This document shows positions 33,160 to 42,609 of a DNA stretch of 64,000 nt, piece by piece. Both the position numbers and the translations under genes were made by a program. Within the stretch, counting starts at the first letter, position 1. The number at the start of each line of letters is the position of its first letter. The stretch is taken from contig JBIOHP010000001.1 of assembly GCA_044449065.1 (NCBI GenBank), positions 1 to 64,000 of the forward strand, given 5' to 3'. A model generated the notes under the pieces. It did no database searches and was not told the DNA's origin. It was given only the letters and a program-made list of their open reading frames with translations. The DNA comes from JBIOHP01 sp044449065. GTDB taxonomy: Bacteria > Bacteroidota > Ignavibacteria > UBA10030 > SZUA-254.

Positions 33160-33678
33160 TTAAAAAAACTTTCTCTGCTGGTATTTCATACGCCGGTGCT
33201 TAAAGGTTTCTATGTGATGTTCATCGTTTTGTTTTCCTATCACACTGATTGTGCCGTCGGCTTCCATGATGGCAGTCTTCACTTCCCGGGCGCTGTCTAT
33301 TCCATGCTCGCGAATCGCGCGCTCAAGCTCTTCTTCGGTGATTTTTTCCTGAGCCAGATGCGGTTTAATGATATCACCGTTGTGAACCAGCAGGGTGGGG
33401 GTTCCCTCAAAGAACCGTTCGGCAATTCCCCAGCGATAGAAAACCAGAGAGAAAAGGTAGTTGATTAACAAGAGTGTTCCCGCAGCTATGATACCGCCCC
33501 ACAATGTGGTATTATCGCCCACCATTGCGTTTTGAACCGCGTTACTGACTAGGAGAATGAGCACAAAATCCAAAATGGAAAGCTGCCCCACATGCCTCTT
33601 GCCGACTATTCGCAATCCCACTAAAATAACGATATAGACGACCGTGCATCGTAGAACGATATTGATTATTTGTTCCAT
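33160..33678 (-). CDS. DUF421 (YetF-like) membrane protein
   Basis: The 172-residue protein has three N-terminal membrane helices (about 5-75: IVLRCTVVYIVILVGLRIVGKRHVGQLSILDFVLILLVSNAVQNAMVG) and a C-terminal soluble DUF421 domain (LLVHNGDIIKPHLAQEKITEEELERAIREHGIDSAREVKTAIMEADGTISVI). YetF-type proteins are widespread; their role is unresolved. It runs against both neighbours. Confidence 0.9.
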   Translation of the reverse strand: MEQIINIVLRCTVVYIVILVGLRIVGKRHVGQLSILDFVLILLVSNAVQNAMVGDNTTLWGGIIAAGTLLLINYLFSLVFYRWGIAERFFEGTPTLLVHNGDIIKPHLAQEKITEEELERAIREHGIDSAREVKTAIMEADGTISVIGKQNDEHHIETFKHRRMKYQQRKFF

Positions 33679-33886
33679 TGGCGTCTAATATAGTATTTCC
33701 TGAAATAAGTTAAAAATATCGAAATTATGAAATTGAGAATTTGCGATATTAGGTACAGAAACAGAACTTTATGTCAATATTTGTTGATTATCATCACAAC
33801 CTATTTTGAGAATTCATTGTTAATATATATATAAGGGATAGAGATAAATAAATCTGATATGTGTCCCAATAGAGTGGAATAAGATT

Positions 33887-34633
33887 ATGTATTATCATAT
33901 ACGCTCGCAGTTTTCAAACGAGGACTACGAATTTGTCAGCACGACGCTTGGAACGACAAGCAGCGCACAAAAAGCCATTGTCTCATTGTCCTATGATCAA
34001 ACATCTCTTACGGAGATGCTGCATGATCGGCGTATTTTTGAGCGATTATTGAAAACACCTCCATTATTCCTGACTGTTTCTCCGCATTTTTTCTTTTATG
34101 TGTTCGCATATAATGCTTTGTCTGCAAAAGGTCTCGCCAATGACGATCTTGCAGATTATATAGCAGGCATCTGTATTGAATTTTCAACGACCGAACACCT
34201 TTGGCAGGGAGCATCTGTGGAGGGCGGAATGATCTATATCGTCGATCTTATGAATCTCATGAACGATCTTGATCGTCCACATCAATATTACCTCAGACTC
34301 TACATCGGAAATGCCGCGTTGTTTCTCACAGGTTTTTATCCAGACTTTTTATATCGCCGGACAATCAGTAAAGGCGCTCCGCCCATTGCGTATTATGAAT
34401 CTGTCGGACGTGAACAATTTGGCTCGGCGGCGTTGCAGGTGCCGGAAGCGGAATCTGATTTAACGCCGATTTTGTACACTCTGGCTGAACGTTTCGTGAT
34501 TGTCCGTACTGCTATAAATCTTTATACAGACGCCTACCTGAATCTGTCAAACACAAAATATTCTCTTGGAAAAATTCAACGGCAAGCTGAAACTCTGGAC
34601 GACGAAAGTTTCAAACAATCGTTAGGAATGTGA
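33887..34633 (+). CDS. Uncharacterised cytosolic protein
   Basis: The 248-residue product has no signal peptide or clear membrane spans. It is largely alpha-helical, with an aromatic-rich centre (PPLFLTVSPHFFFYVFAYNALSAKG) and the pattern LRLYIGNAALFLTGFYPDFLYRR near residues 144-166. It lies alone, downstream of a 208-bp gap, and is followed by a strong terminator. I do not recognise the family and assign no function. Confidence 0.6.
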   Translation: MYYHIRSQFSNEDYEFVSTTLGTTSSAQKAIVSLSYDQTSLTEMLHDRRIFERLLKTPPLFLTVSPHFFFYVFAYNALSAKGLANDDLADYIAGICIEFSTTEHLWQGASVEGGMIYIVDLMNLMNDLDRPHQYYLRLYIGNAALFLTGFYPDFLYRRTISKGAPPIAYYESVGREQFGSAALQVPEAESDLTPILYTLAERFVIVRTAINLYTDAYLNLSNTKYSLGKIQRQAETLDDESFKQSLGM

Positions 34634-34672
34634 AGAATTGAGGGGAGTGTAAATTAATTCGAACGGTAAATG

Positions 34673-34695
34673 AAAGCCCCTTAGAGAGGGGCTTT
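34673..34695. terminator. Bidirectional rho-independent terminator
   Basis: AAAGCCCCT (34673-34681) pairs perfectly with AGGGGCTTT (34687-34695) around a five-base loop, with A-rich sequence on the left and a T-run on the right. It lies between the convergent genes ending at 34633 (plus) and 34712 (minus) and can serve both. Confidence 0.9.
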
Positions 34696-34711
34696 TATTA
34701 TTAGATATAAA

Positions 34712-35461
34712 CTACTCGTTTGCTGAAACCGTCGCTCTCAAATATTCCCGATTTAACCGTGCGATATGGGTTACAGAGACGCCTTTGGGACATTCCGCTT
34801 CGCACGCGTACGTGTTTGTACAACCGCCAAAACCCTCTTTATCCATCTGGGCGACCATAGCGCGCACGCGCTGGATGCGTTCCGGTTTTCCCTGGGGTAA
34901 TAATGCTAACTGAGAGACTTTTGCCGAAACAAACAACATCGCGGAAGAATTTTTGCATGCCGCTACGCAAGCGCCGCATCCGATGCATGCAGCCGCGTCC
35001 ATCGCTTCCTCTGCCGCTGGTTTCGGAATGGGCAGCGCGTTTGCATCGGCGCAGCCGCCGGTATGAACGTTCACGTATCCGCCCGCTGCCATAATGCGGT
35101 CGAATGCCGAGCGGTCAACCACCAAATCTTTGATCACCGGAAAGGGTTTTGCGCGCCATGGTTCCAATACAATTTCATCGCCATCCTTGAATGATCGCAT
35201 ATGTACCTGGCAGGTAGCGACGCCGTGCAATGGTCCATGCGCCCGCCCATTGATGTACATCCCGCACGAACCGCAAATCCCCTCGCGGCAATCGTGGTCA
35301 AAGGCGATAACGTCTTCGCCCTTTTTCGCTAATCCTGTATTCACCGCGTCAAGCATTTCCAGGAACGACATATCGGAAGAGATGTTCGTTGCCTCATAGG
35401 TTACAAACTGACCTTTGGAATTTTTATCTTTCTGACGCCAGATTTTCAATTTAAAATTCAT
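34712..35461 (-). CDS. sdhB: Succinate dehydrogenase iron-sulfur subunit
   Basis: The 249-residue protein has the [2Fe-2S] motif CREGICGSCGMYING near residues 60-73, then the C-terminal ferredoxin motifs CIGCGACVAACKNSS and CTNTYACEAECPKG that bind the [4Fe-4S] and [3Fe-4S] clusters. It transfers electrons from SdhA to the haem-bearing membrane subunit. It is the last gene of sdhC-sdhA-sdhB. Confidence 0.95.
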   Translation of the reverse strand: MNFKLKIWRQKDKNSKGQFVTYEATNISSDMSFLEMLDAVNTGLAKKGEDVIAFDHDCREGICGSCGMYINGRAHGPLHGVATCQVHMRSFKDGDEIVLEPWRAKPFPVIKDLVVDRSAFDRIMAAGGYVNVHTGGCADANALPIPKPAAEEAMDAAACIGCGACVAACKNSSAMLFVSAKVSQLALLPQGKPERIQRVRAMVAQMDKEGFGGCTNTYACEAECPKGVSVTHIARLNREYLRATVSANE

Positions 35462-35488
35462 AATTCGCTCTGTTTTTCCTGATTGTAG

Positions 35489-37402
35489 TTACTTGTAACT
35501 TCGTTGTGATGGTTTAACGTTCTCGAACGCGAGCATCTCTTTGATAAGTTCGGGCTTATTGCTCACGCCCTTGTATTCCCACGCGGCGACATATGAAAAA
35601 TGCTCGTCGTCGCGTTTCGCTTCACCATCGGGGGTCTGGTGTTCTTCGCGTAAATGCCCTCCGCAAGATTCCTCGCGATGCAATGCATCGATAGCTAGCA
35701 ACTCGGCAAGTTCCATGAAATCAGCCACTCTGCCGGCTTTTTCAACTTCAAGATTGAAGTCATCCGATTTTCCGGGAATTTTAACGTCGCGGCAGTATTC
35801 AGTGCGGAGTTTAGGAATTTCTTCGATGACCTTTTTCAGTCCTACCGCATTCCGCGCCATTCCGCAATAATCCCACAGCATTTTTCCTAATTTTTTGTGG
35901 AATTCATCTACTGTAGTTTTTCCTTGCGCCCCCATCAGCCGCTTCGTACTATCAGCCACTTGTGTTGTAACGGAATTGAATTCCGGATGATCGGTTTTCA
36001 TCGGCGCAAATTTATTGCTCGCAAGATAATCTCCTATTGTATAAGGGATAACAAAATATCCATCGGCGAGACCTTGCATCAATGCGCTGGCGCCCAAACG
36101 GTTCGCGCCGTGATCGGAGAAGTTTGCCTCACCGAGAACGAAAAGTCCCGGGATGGTAGTCATGAGATTATAATCGACCCACAAACCGCCCATTGTATAA
36201 TGGACGGCGGGATATATCCGCATTGGCTGTTCGTATCCGTCTTCGGCGGTGATTTGCTTATACATATCAAAGAGGTTGCCGTATTTTTCCGCCACCCATG
36301 CTTTTCCGTTGCGTTTGATGGCATCGGCGAAATCGAGATTAACCGCGAGGCCGGTGGCACCGACGCCGAATCCTTTATCGCACATTTCTTTTGCGCGGCG
36401 CGACGCCACATCGCGGGGCACAAGATTTCCAAATGACGGGTACATCCGTTCGAGATAATAATCGCGTTCCTCTTCCGGAATTTCATTGGGATGGCGTTTG
36501 TCGCCTTGCTTTTTCGGAACCCATATCCTGCCGTCATTCCGTAAGCTCTCGCTCATTAATGTGAGTTTGGATTGATGATCGCTCGATACCGGTATGCATG
36601 TGGGGTGAATTTGCGTAAAGCAGGGGTTGGCAAATACTGCGCCGCGTTTATACGCCCGCCAGATAGCGGTGGCATTACATGCTTTCGCATTTGTGGAAAG
36701 ATAAAACACATTACCATACCCGCCGGTTGCGAGAATAACGGCATCAGCGACGTACGATTCCAGCGCGCCATTAACAAGATTGCGTGCAACTATTCCCCGT
36801 GCTTGTCCATCAATTACAACGAGATCGAGCATTTCTCTCCGGGCGTAGAATTGCACCGTGCCGGCGTTAATCTGACGGCACAGCGCTGAATAGGCGCCGA
36901 GAAGAAGCTGCTGGCCGGTTTGACCGCGTGCATAAAAAGTTCTCGATACCTGTGCGCCGCCGAATGAACGGTTATCGAGCAAGCCGCCGTACTCGCGCGC
37001 GAACGGCACGCCCTGCGCAACGCATTGATCAATGATTGAATTGCTCACTTCGGCAAGGCGATAAACATTCGCTTCGCGAGCGCGGTAGTCGCCTCCTTTT
37101 ACCGTATCATAAAACAACCGCCAGATGCTGTCGCCGTCGTTGGGATAATTTTTCGGAGCGTTGATGCCCCCCTGCGCGGCAATGCTGTGAGCGCGGCGGG
37201 GTGATTCATGGTAACACAACGCAGTGACCTTATAGCCCAACTCGCCAAGCGATGCTGCGGCTGATGCGCCTGCCAAACCCGTTCCGACGACAATTATATG
37301 ATATTTTCTTTTATTCGCCGGATTGACGAGCTTCATGTTAAATTTATGGTTCACCCATTTTTTCTCGATGGGACCTTCAGGAATTTTCGAATTTAATGTC
37401 AT
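35489..37402 (-). CDS. sdhA: Succinate dehydrogenase flavoprotein subunit
   Basis: The 637-residue subunit has the FAD-binding start HIIVVGTGLAGASAAASLGELGYKV and the covalent-flavin His in RRAHSIAAQGGINA. The catalytic region contains HPTCIPVS, and the capping domain is followed by VHYTMGGLWVDYN and GLFVLGEANFSDHGANRLGASAL. The length and the N-terminal extension MTLNSKIPEGPIEKKWV are typical of Bacteroidota/Chlorobi B-type enzymes that can also serve as fumarate reductases. Confidence 0.96.
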   Translation of the reverse strand: MTLNSKIPEGPIEKKWVNHKFNMKLVNPANKRKYHIIVVGTGLAGASAAASLGELGYKVTALCYHESPRRAHSIAAQGGINAPKNYPNDGDSIWRLFYDTVKGGDYRAREANVYRLAEVSNSIIDQCVAQGVPFAREYGGLLDNRSFGGAQVSRTFYARGQTGQQLLLGAYSALCRQINAGTVQFYARREMLDLVVIDGQARGIVARNLVNGALESYVADAVILATGGYGNVFYLSTNAKACNATAIWRAYKRGAVFANPCFTQIHPTCIPVSSDHQSKLTLMSESLRNDGRIWVPKKQGDKRHPNEIPEEERDYYLERMYPSFGNLVPRDVASRRAKEMCDKGFGVGATGLAVNLDFADAIKRNGKAWVAEKYGNLFDMYKQITAEDGYEQPMRIYPAVHYTMGGLWVDYNLMTTIPGLFVLGEANFSDHGANRLGASALMQGLADGYFVIPYTIGDYLASNKFAPMKTDHPEFNSVTTQVADSTKRLMGAQGKTTVDEFHKKLGKMLWDYCGMARNAVGLKKVIEEIPKLRTEYCRDVKIPGKSDDFNLEVEKAGRVADFMELAELLAIDALHREESCGGHLREEHQTPDGEAKRDDEHFSYVAAWEYKGVSNKPELIKEMLAFENVKPSQRSYK

Positions 37403-37491
37403 CAGTTTTTATGCCTTTAATTCTTATTCGGTTGTTCCAATACTTCACGATCGAACGAATATTTCAAAATTATATTGTGCATCTTCCTTGG

Positions 37492-38148
37492 TTATAAATT
37501 CATCAGGAAATAAATCGGCATTGCAGCGAAACCGATCGGGATCAATAACCAGAAAACGACTCCTACCAGCTCGATCATGCCTTCGTATCTTTTTCCCCGG
37601 ATTCCAAAGGTTTGAAACGCGGATTGGAATCCATGCCGCAGATGAAATCCCAGCAGGAAGAGCGCCGCGAGATAAAACCCATCATAGAGCGGACTTGAAA
37701 ATTTTTGTCGGACGAGATTAAACATCGATGGGTTTTCAGCGGCAAAAAACCGGGATGAAATCCAAAAGGAATCCATATGCACCACCAGGAACATAAAAAT
37801 GATGCTTCCTGTCAGAAATGTGATTCGCGAAGATGCAGTGCTGCTTTCCAGCGGATGGGTCACCAGGTACTTTTGGGGGCGTGCGGACCTATTTTTATAC
37901 CATAGGATTGTCGAGGTCAGGATATGCAAAATAAATCCAAGAAACAGTACAATCTCTAGGGTTCGCACAACCGGATTGGTCGCCATAAATTCTGCATAAA
38001 CGTTGAACGTTTCGCCGCCGTCATGTTTAAAGAGATAGAGATTAATATAGAGATGTACGACAAGAAATGTGCAAAGAAACAACCCGGTGAAGCCGACTAC
38101 AAATTTCTTGCCTACTGAGGATTGATAAAAGCTGGCTAATTTACTCAT
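37492..38148 (-). CDS. sdhC: Succinate dehydrogenase cytochrome b558-type membrane subunit
   Basis: The 218-residue protein has five predicted membrane helices, for example KFVVGFTGLFLCTFLVVHLYINLYLF, LEIVLFLGFILHILTSTILWY and VGVVFWLLIPIGFAAMPIYFLM. His residues within them (VVHLY, FILHIL, VVHMD, GFHLRHG) could bind two haems. A single fused anchor with this topology is the B. subtilis/Wolinella (type B) arrangement. First gene of the sdh operon, 89 bp before sdhA. Confidence 0.9.
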   Translation of the reverse strand: MSKLASFYQSSVGKKFVVGFTGLFLCTFLVVHLYINLYLFKHDGGETFNVYAEFMATNPVVRTLEIVLFLGFILHILTSTILWYKNRSARPQKYLVTHPLESSTASSRITFLTGSIIFMFLVVHMDSFWISSRFFAAENPSMFNLVRQKFSSPLYDGFYLAALFLLGFHLRHGFQSAFQTFGIRGKRYEGMIELVGVVFWLLIPIGFAAMPIYFLMNL

Positions 38149-38374
38149 GGGATAACTTACAGTGTTTTCTGAAATAGTATTTGAGAACGCACAGAACTAC
38201 AATGAACTACCGGAGGGTAACGTAGTACTTATAATTTAAGGAAATGAGAGATAAGATGCAATTAAAAACGCGAGGAGAGGGTGGGGAGGAGTATAACAAT
38301 AATCCCAATAAGCAGAAATTATTTTTCTGTATTGAGAAGGGGTTCGGGGCACAATAAATCGACGCTCCGTTCGG

Positions 38375-39253
38375 CTAATTCACGACAGCATCACCGATAA
38401 ATCGTCGCACGGAGATGAAACTACCAAGCAACCCCAGAAATCCGCCAATAAAGATGATTGCAATGTAAAAGATATATTCGATCTGTATGAAATCCGACAA
38501 TTCTTTAGAAATAAAAGCTATGAGGAATGAGATGATATAATACAGAATTGCCGATGCGATTACGCCCCCAACCAATCCCTGTAAAATCCCTTCGATGAGA
38601 AATGGCGCGCGGACAAATGAGCGTGATGCGCCAACGAGTTTCATTGTCTGAATCGATTTGCGTTTTGCCGAAATCGTGAGCCGTATTGTGTTGGACACTA
38701 AAAAGATAGACGAAAATGCAATGAGTATGCCGAACAATAATCCTATCGATGATAATGTCTTGGAGCGGTTTTCCAAGAACTCGAGCATATCCTTACGGTA
38801 GATTACGTTATCGATTCCCTGCAGAAATTTAATTTTTTTTGCAATCGCCTCTGCGCGTGCCGGAGTGCGGTATTCTTCTTTAAGATAAATCTTATAGGAG
38901 GGAGGAAGAGGATTAAAATCGAGCACACTGTTAATATCTTCCCCGAATTCCTGTTTAAACACTCTTGCCGCTTCTTCTTTCGAGACATAATAGATTTGTT
39001 CCACTCCTTCGACAGCACTAATGCCCCTGCGTAATTCTCCAATCCGGATATTGGAAATTGGCTCTTCGAGAAATGCCTCCATTTCCACCTTTGAGCGTAG
39101 ATTATCGAGGATACGTGATGTATGTACCGAGAGAACATAAAATAATCCCAGCAGCAACAAGGAAACCATTATCGTGAGTATGGAACCGGCGGCGGCAAGT
39201 TTCGCCCGCTGGAATCCCAGTATTCCTTCTCGTATCGCGTACGTGAAGCTCAT
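38375..39253 (-). CDS. ftsX: Cell division protein FtsX
   Basis: The 292-residue permease-like protein has an N-terminal membrane helix (about 20-42), an extracytoplasmic domain (KVEMEAFLEEPISNIRIGELRRGISAVEGVEQIYYVSKEEAARVFKQEFGEDI) and three C-terminal helices, the FtsX layout. FtsX works with the ATPase FtsE to activate peptidoglycan hydrolases at the septum. No ftsE is adjacent. Confidence 0.9.
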   Translation of the reverse strand: MSFTYAIREGILGFQRAKLAAAGSILTIMVSLLLLGLFYVLSVHTSRILDNLRSKVEMEAFLEEPISNIRIGELRRGISAVEGVEQIYYVSKEEAARVFKQEFGEDINSVLDFNPLPPSYKIYLKEEYRTPARAEAIAKKIKFLQGIDNVIYRKDMLEFLENRSKTLSSIGLLFGILIAFSSIFLVSNTIRLTISAKRKSIQTMKLVGASRSFVRAPFLIEGILQGLVGGVIASAILYYIISFLIAFISKELSDFIQIEYIFYIAIIFIGGFLGLLGSFISVRRFIGDAVVN

Positions 39254-39406
39254 AATCGTATTCTTGTAGAAATCATCTATGAATATAATAATTTTGTGGG
39301 ATTGTTATTTACCATAGATGAGTTTGCTCATGTAAGATATTCCTTCCATATCGGTAGATCACGAAAAATTGAATTTCAAAAAAAGATTTGTATCCTTGAA
39401 AGCTTA

Positions 39407-39916
39407 TTAAAAATTTGATTCATCCCGCCATTGGATTATTTTCCATCCGTCATTTTTTGTTGCGCGGTAAAAGGTGAGATTTGCATATCCATCGATCTGT
39501 GTAATATCATTAGGACTGAAGGTGACGGTCAGGTTAAACCCCCTGATGCTGGAATAGGAGGTATCATTGCCGCTCGAAGATATTTCGTTATTCCAGATAA
39601 GTGTGAGCGATTGAGCGAACTGAAATAAGGCGTATGATGTGCGCATTTCGTCATTTCTTCCCCACGTCACATCAACACCGCGGTCATAATCCCTGTAGGA
39701 AAATGAAAAATTATTTGCAATGATTGAGCCGTAGAGCGTGGTATCCTTGAACGTGTAGGCATTCCGGAAGGTACACAGGACATTTTCAATCGATGTAAGA
39801 TCGGCGCACGCTTCGGATGCCGGTGTAAGGTCAAGCTTCGGCGCAAACGGATTGATGCATCCCTGCTGGAAAAAGATAATCACGATAAGTGCCGGGATTG
39901 AGAAAAATCGTTTCAT
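39407..39916 (-). CDS. Small lipoprotein, possible NTF2-like fold
   Basis: From ATG 39916 the 169-residue product starts with a lipoprotein signal (MKRFFSIPALIVIIFFQQGC). The mature part alternates polar helix and strands (LTSIENVLCTFRNAYTFKDTTLYGSIIANNF, then WGRNDEMRTSYALFQ and a final FYRATKNDGWKIIQWRDE). The helix-then-curved-sheet order resembles NTF2/SnoaL-like proteins. A start at 39946 would add ten residues before the signal. It lies 43 bp from the next lipoprotein, which has a similar plan. Confidence 0.6.
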   Translation of the reverse strand: MKRFFSIPALIVIIFFQQGCINPFAPKLDLTPASEACADLTSIENVLCTFRNAYTFKDTTLYGSIIANNFSFSYRDYDRGVDVTWGRNDEMRTSYALFQFAQSLTLIWNNEISSSGNDTSYSSIRGFNLTVTFSPNDITQIDGYANLTFYRATKNDGWKIIQWRDESNF

Positions 39917-39959
39917 GAAAACGAAATTGACATCTATTTTTTCCAAATATTTATCATCG

Positions 39960-40550
39960 TTAGTTCGCGCTAAAAACGGCTTTAATATAACTCCACGTCG
40001 AATCGTGCGTAGTTTTCGTATCGATCCAGGCTTGGATATACCATAATCTTCGAGCGTCTGGTTTTAAGTGAAGTTCCATCTTACCCCTGACGAGTTGGGG
40101 GATTCCGGGGCGATTGTGGGGATAAAAGAAGGTATAATCCATTGAGTAGACAACTGAATCAGTGCTGGAAAAAATCTGATTCGGCGCGGATGATGGATAG
40201 AGGTAAGGAGTACCGTTCACCGGCTTACCGAGATTTTGGAAATACGTCCGTTCATTGGAAAGATTCCATGTCCTGAAAACGCTTTCATACGAACTCACAT
40301 CCGCCGACGGGGTGAATGAGAATGGTTGGGATGTGCTTGAAGTATCGGCAAAACAGCGCATATAATTATCGGTATTGGATTCATGGATTGCTGCTTCAAG
40401 ATTGGTGAGCACAACGTCGGGTTGATCGGGAACCTGATAGGTGGAAGTACCTTGTGTCGGTTGTTGCGGTTCTCGTGTTTGAAAAATGTCGCAGCCGTAA
40501 ATCAGGGACAGAGAGAGGATGCAGATCGAGGCGTGATATCCCCAATTCAC
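39960..40550 (-). CDS. Small lipoprotein, paralogue-like neighbour
   Basis: The 196-residue product has a signal ending in the lipobox LSLIYGC, then a Pro/Gln-rich linker and a domain VVLTNLEAAIHESNTDNYMRCFADTSS that parallels the neighbouring lipoprotein (helix, then 'x-Y-x-x-x-F/I-A-D/N'). The end MELHLKPDARRLWYIQAWIDTK matches the neighbour's last strands. It overlaps recR by four bases (ATGA), so it is translated from the same message. Function unknown. Confidence 0.6.
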   Translation of the reverse strand: MNWGYHASICILSLSLIYGCDIFQTREPQQPTQGTSTYQVPDQPDVVLTNLEAAIHESNTDNYMRCFADTSSTSQPFSFTPSADVSSYESVFRTWNLSNERTYFQNLGKPVNGTPYLYPSSAPNQIFSSTDSVVYSMDYTFFYPHNRPGIPQLVRGKMELHLKPDARRLWYIQAWIDTKTTHDSTWSYIKAVFSAN

Positions 40551-41143
40551 ACGGCAACTCTTCCTTCGAGTGCGCGGGTGAGAGTCGCCTCGTCGGCAAA
40601 TTCCAAATTTCCGCCGATGGGAATCCCTCTGGCAATGCGGGTAACATTCACTCCTAGAGGTTTCAATAATCGTGTGAGATAAATCGTGGTCGCTTCGCCT
40701 TCGATATTCGGATTCAGGGCAAGGATAATTTCTTCGATGGTTCCATCTATTCGGATGAGTAGTTCCTGGACTTTGAGATCTTCCGGTCCTATGCCATCGA
40801 GTGGTGAGAGCGCGCCGCCAAGAATATGATACAAACCGTGAAATTCATTTGTCTTTTCAATCGCTATGACATCATTGGGTTCCTCAACAACACATATAAC
40901 CGTTCGGTCTCGCTTGGAACTTGCGCAAATGCGGCAAGGATTTTCCTCCGTGAAGTTGTAGCAGGTGGAGCAATATGTGATACGTTCTTTCACATTTTGT
41001 AGCGCCTCGGTAAGGTTGTTGACCTCTTCTCTAGGCAATTTCATTATGTACATTGCCAGTCGGTGTGCGGATTTTCTTCCAATTCCGGGAAAATGTGAAA
41101 ATTCCTCAACAAGTTGCTCTAAAGCATCAGATGTATAAACCAT
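40547..41143 (-). CDS. recR: Recombination mediator RecR
   Basis: The 198-residue protein has the helix-hairpin-helix FPGIGRKSAHRLAMYIM, the zinc-finger CSTCYNFTEENPCRIC and a Toprim domain (TVICVVEEPNDVIAIEKT...GLYHILGGALSPLDGIGPEDL). RecR loads RecA with RecO and RecF during gap repair. It follows the YbaB gene by 38 bp, the conserved pairing. Confidence 0.96.
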   Translation of the reverse strand: MVYTSDALEQLVEEFSHFPGIGRKSAHRLAMYIMKLPREEVNNLTEALQNVKERITYCSTCYNFTEENPCRICASSKRDRTVICVVEEPNDVIAIEKTNEFHGLYHILGGALSPLDGIGPEDLKVQELLIRIDGTIEEIILALNPNIEGEATTIYLTRLLKPLGVNVTRIARGIPIGGNLEFADEATLTRALEGRVAV

Positions 41144-41181
41144 TTGATAAATATCTTAACTAAATCTTTAGCAAGCTGAGA

Positions 41182-41517
41182 TTACATTCCTGGGAAATTC
41201 ATGCCGGGGATTTTCGGCATCATTCCGGCAGTAATTTTGTTCATTTCCTCCTGAGCCATTTTCTGTGATTCATCAAGAGCTTTATTCACTGCCGCCACCA
41301 CCAAATCTTCAAGCATTTCGGCGTCCTGCGGATTGATCACTTCCTTTTCGATCTGGATCTTTACCACTTGCTGTTTTCCATTGACAGTGGCTTTAATCAT
41401 ACCACCGCCTGCTTCGGCTGTGGTGGTTTTTTGTTCCAATTCCGCCTGTACACGTGCCATTCGTTCCTGCATCTGTTGTACTTGCTTCATAACTGCTTGC
41501 ATATTTGGGGCTGGCAT
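41182..41517 (-). CDS. YbaB/EbfC nucleoid-associated protein
   Basis: The 111-residue protein matches the YbaB/EbfC family: MQAVMKQVQQMQERMARVQAELEQKTTTAEAGGGMIKATVNGKQQVVKIQIEKEVINPQDAEMLEDLVVAAVNKALDESQKM. It is a small dimer that binds DNA without strong sequence preference. It precedes recR; dnaX, usually next in this group, is not in the visible upstream gap. Confidence 0.93.
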   Translation of the reverse strand: MPAPNMQAVMKQVQQMQERMARVQAELEQKTTTAEAGGGMIKATVNGKQQVVKIQIEKEVINPQDAEMLEDLVVAAVNKALDESQKMAQEEMNKITAGMMPKIPGMNFPGM

Positions 41518-41775
41518 AACGGTCTTTCCTTCAAACGTGAAATTTTTAATCTAACTTGTTTATCCAGATTTCATTTACGGAATCTTCAATTAATATATCT
41601 CTTTCCCCTTCTAAAATCAATACATCAACTAAAGCTTGTAACTCGTAACTTATTGAAAATGATGGTGGAAACGAGATTGGTCTCAAGAACTTTCCTTGAC
41701 TTTCTACGTAAAATGAGTTAACTTTTATCAGAAAGATATGAAATTTAGATCAAAATATGGGATTTCGTAGGTGTG

Positions 41776-42609
41776 ATGAAACGTAGCGTGAAGCACGCAA
41801 CCGGTGAAGATAAGAATAGTCAGGAGGAAATTAAATCCCATGGCAATATCCCTTGTCATATAGCTATCATCATGGATGGAAATGGTCGCTGGGCAAACAA
41901 ACGCGGTTTACCCAGAATAGCCGGACACAGTGAAGGGGTCGAATCAGTAAGGGATACCGTTGAAGCCTGCGGCCAGTTAGGTGTGAAATATTTAACATTA
42001 TACGCTTTTTCAACGGAAAATTGGAAACGTCCCAAGGAAGAGGTATCAATGTTGATGCGATTGTTAATGCGCGCTTTGCGTGATGAGACCGATAAATTGT
42101 ACAAGAATAACGTGAGTGTTCATGCTATCGGCGATATATCAGCTTTGCCCGTTGAAGTACAAACCGAACTAAACGATGCGATCGAAAAAACAAAAACCAA
42201 CACAGGTTTAAATCTCTTCCTGGCGCTGAGTTACAGTGGTCGATGGGATCTAACGCGTGCAATGAAATCTCTTGCTCTTGATGTGAAAAACGATAAAATA
42301 GATATAGGACAAATCGATGATAATTTGATCACTAACTACCTCACAACGAGGGATGTCCCTGATCCCGATCTTCTCATCCGGACAAGCGGGGAATTCCGGA
42401 TCAGTAATTTTCTTCTCTGGCAGCTCGCATATTCTGAAATTTATATCAGTGAGCAATATTGGCCCGAATTCCGACGGGATGAATTATACAAAGCGATTCG
42501 CAATTATCAACAACGGGAACGCAGGTTCGGCCTTGTCAGTGAACAAATTCAATCGAAAACCAAAAAACCAACCTATGTTCAACGTATTTTTAAAAGTGTT
42601 ACTCGGTAA
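41776..42609 (+). CDS. uppS: Undecaprenyl diphosphate synthase
   Basis: The 277-residue cis-prenyltransferase has the IAIIMDGNGRWANKRGLPRIAGHSEGVESVRDTV opening with catalytic Asp, YLTLYAFSTENWKRP, and DPDLLIRTSGEFRISNFLLWQLAYSEIYI. It makes the C55 lipid carrier for peptidoglycan and O-antigen. A GTG at 41773 is one codon upstream; ATG 41776 has AGGTG close before it. It heads the envelope operon and overlaps bamA by 35 bases. Confidence 0.95.
   Translation: MKRSVKHATGEDKNSQEEIKSHGNIPCHIAIIMDGNGRWANKRGLPRIAGHSEGVESVRDTVEACGQLGVKYLTLYAFSTENWKRPKEEVSMLMRLLMRALRDETDKLYKNNVSVHAIGDISALPVEVQTELNDAIEKTKTNTGLNLFLALSYSGRWDLTRAMKSLALDVKNDKIDIGQIDDNLITNYLTTRDVPDPDLLIRTSGEFRISNFLLWQLAYSEIYISEQYWPEFRRDELYKAIRNYQQRERRFGLVSEQIQSKTKKPTYVQRIFKSVTR

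Noticed and set aside
42353..42574. BamA start inside uppS at 42353
   Set aside because: The residues before ATG 42575 are translated uppS sequence in another frame and precede the signal peptide.
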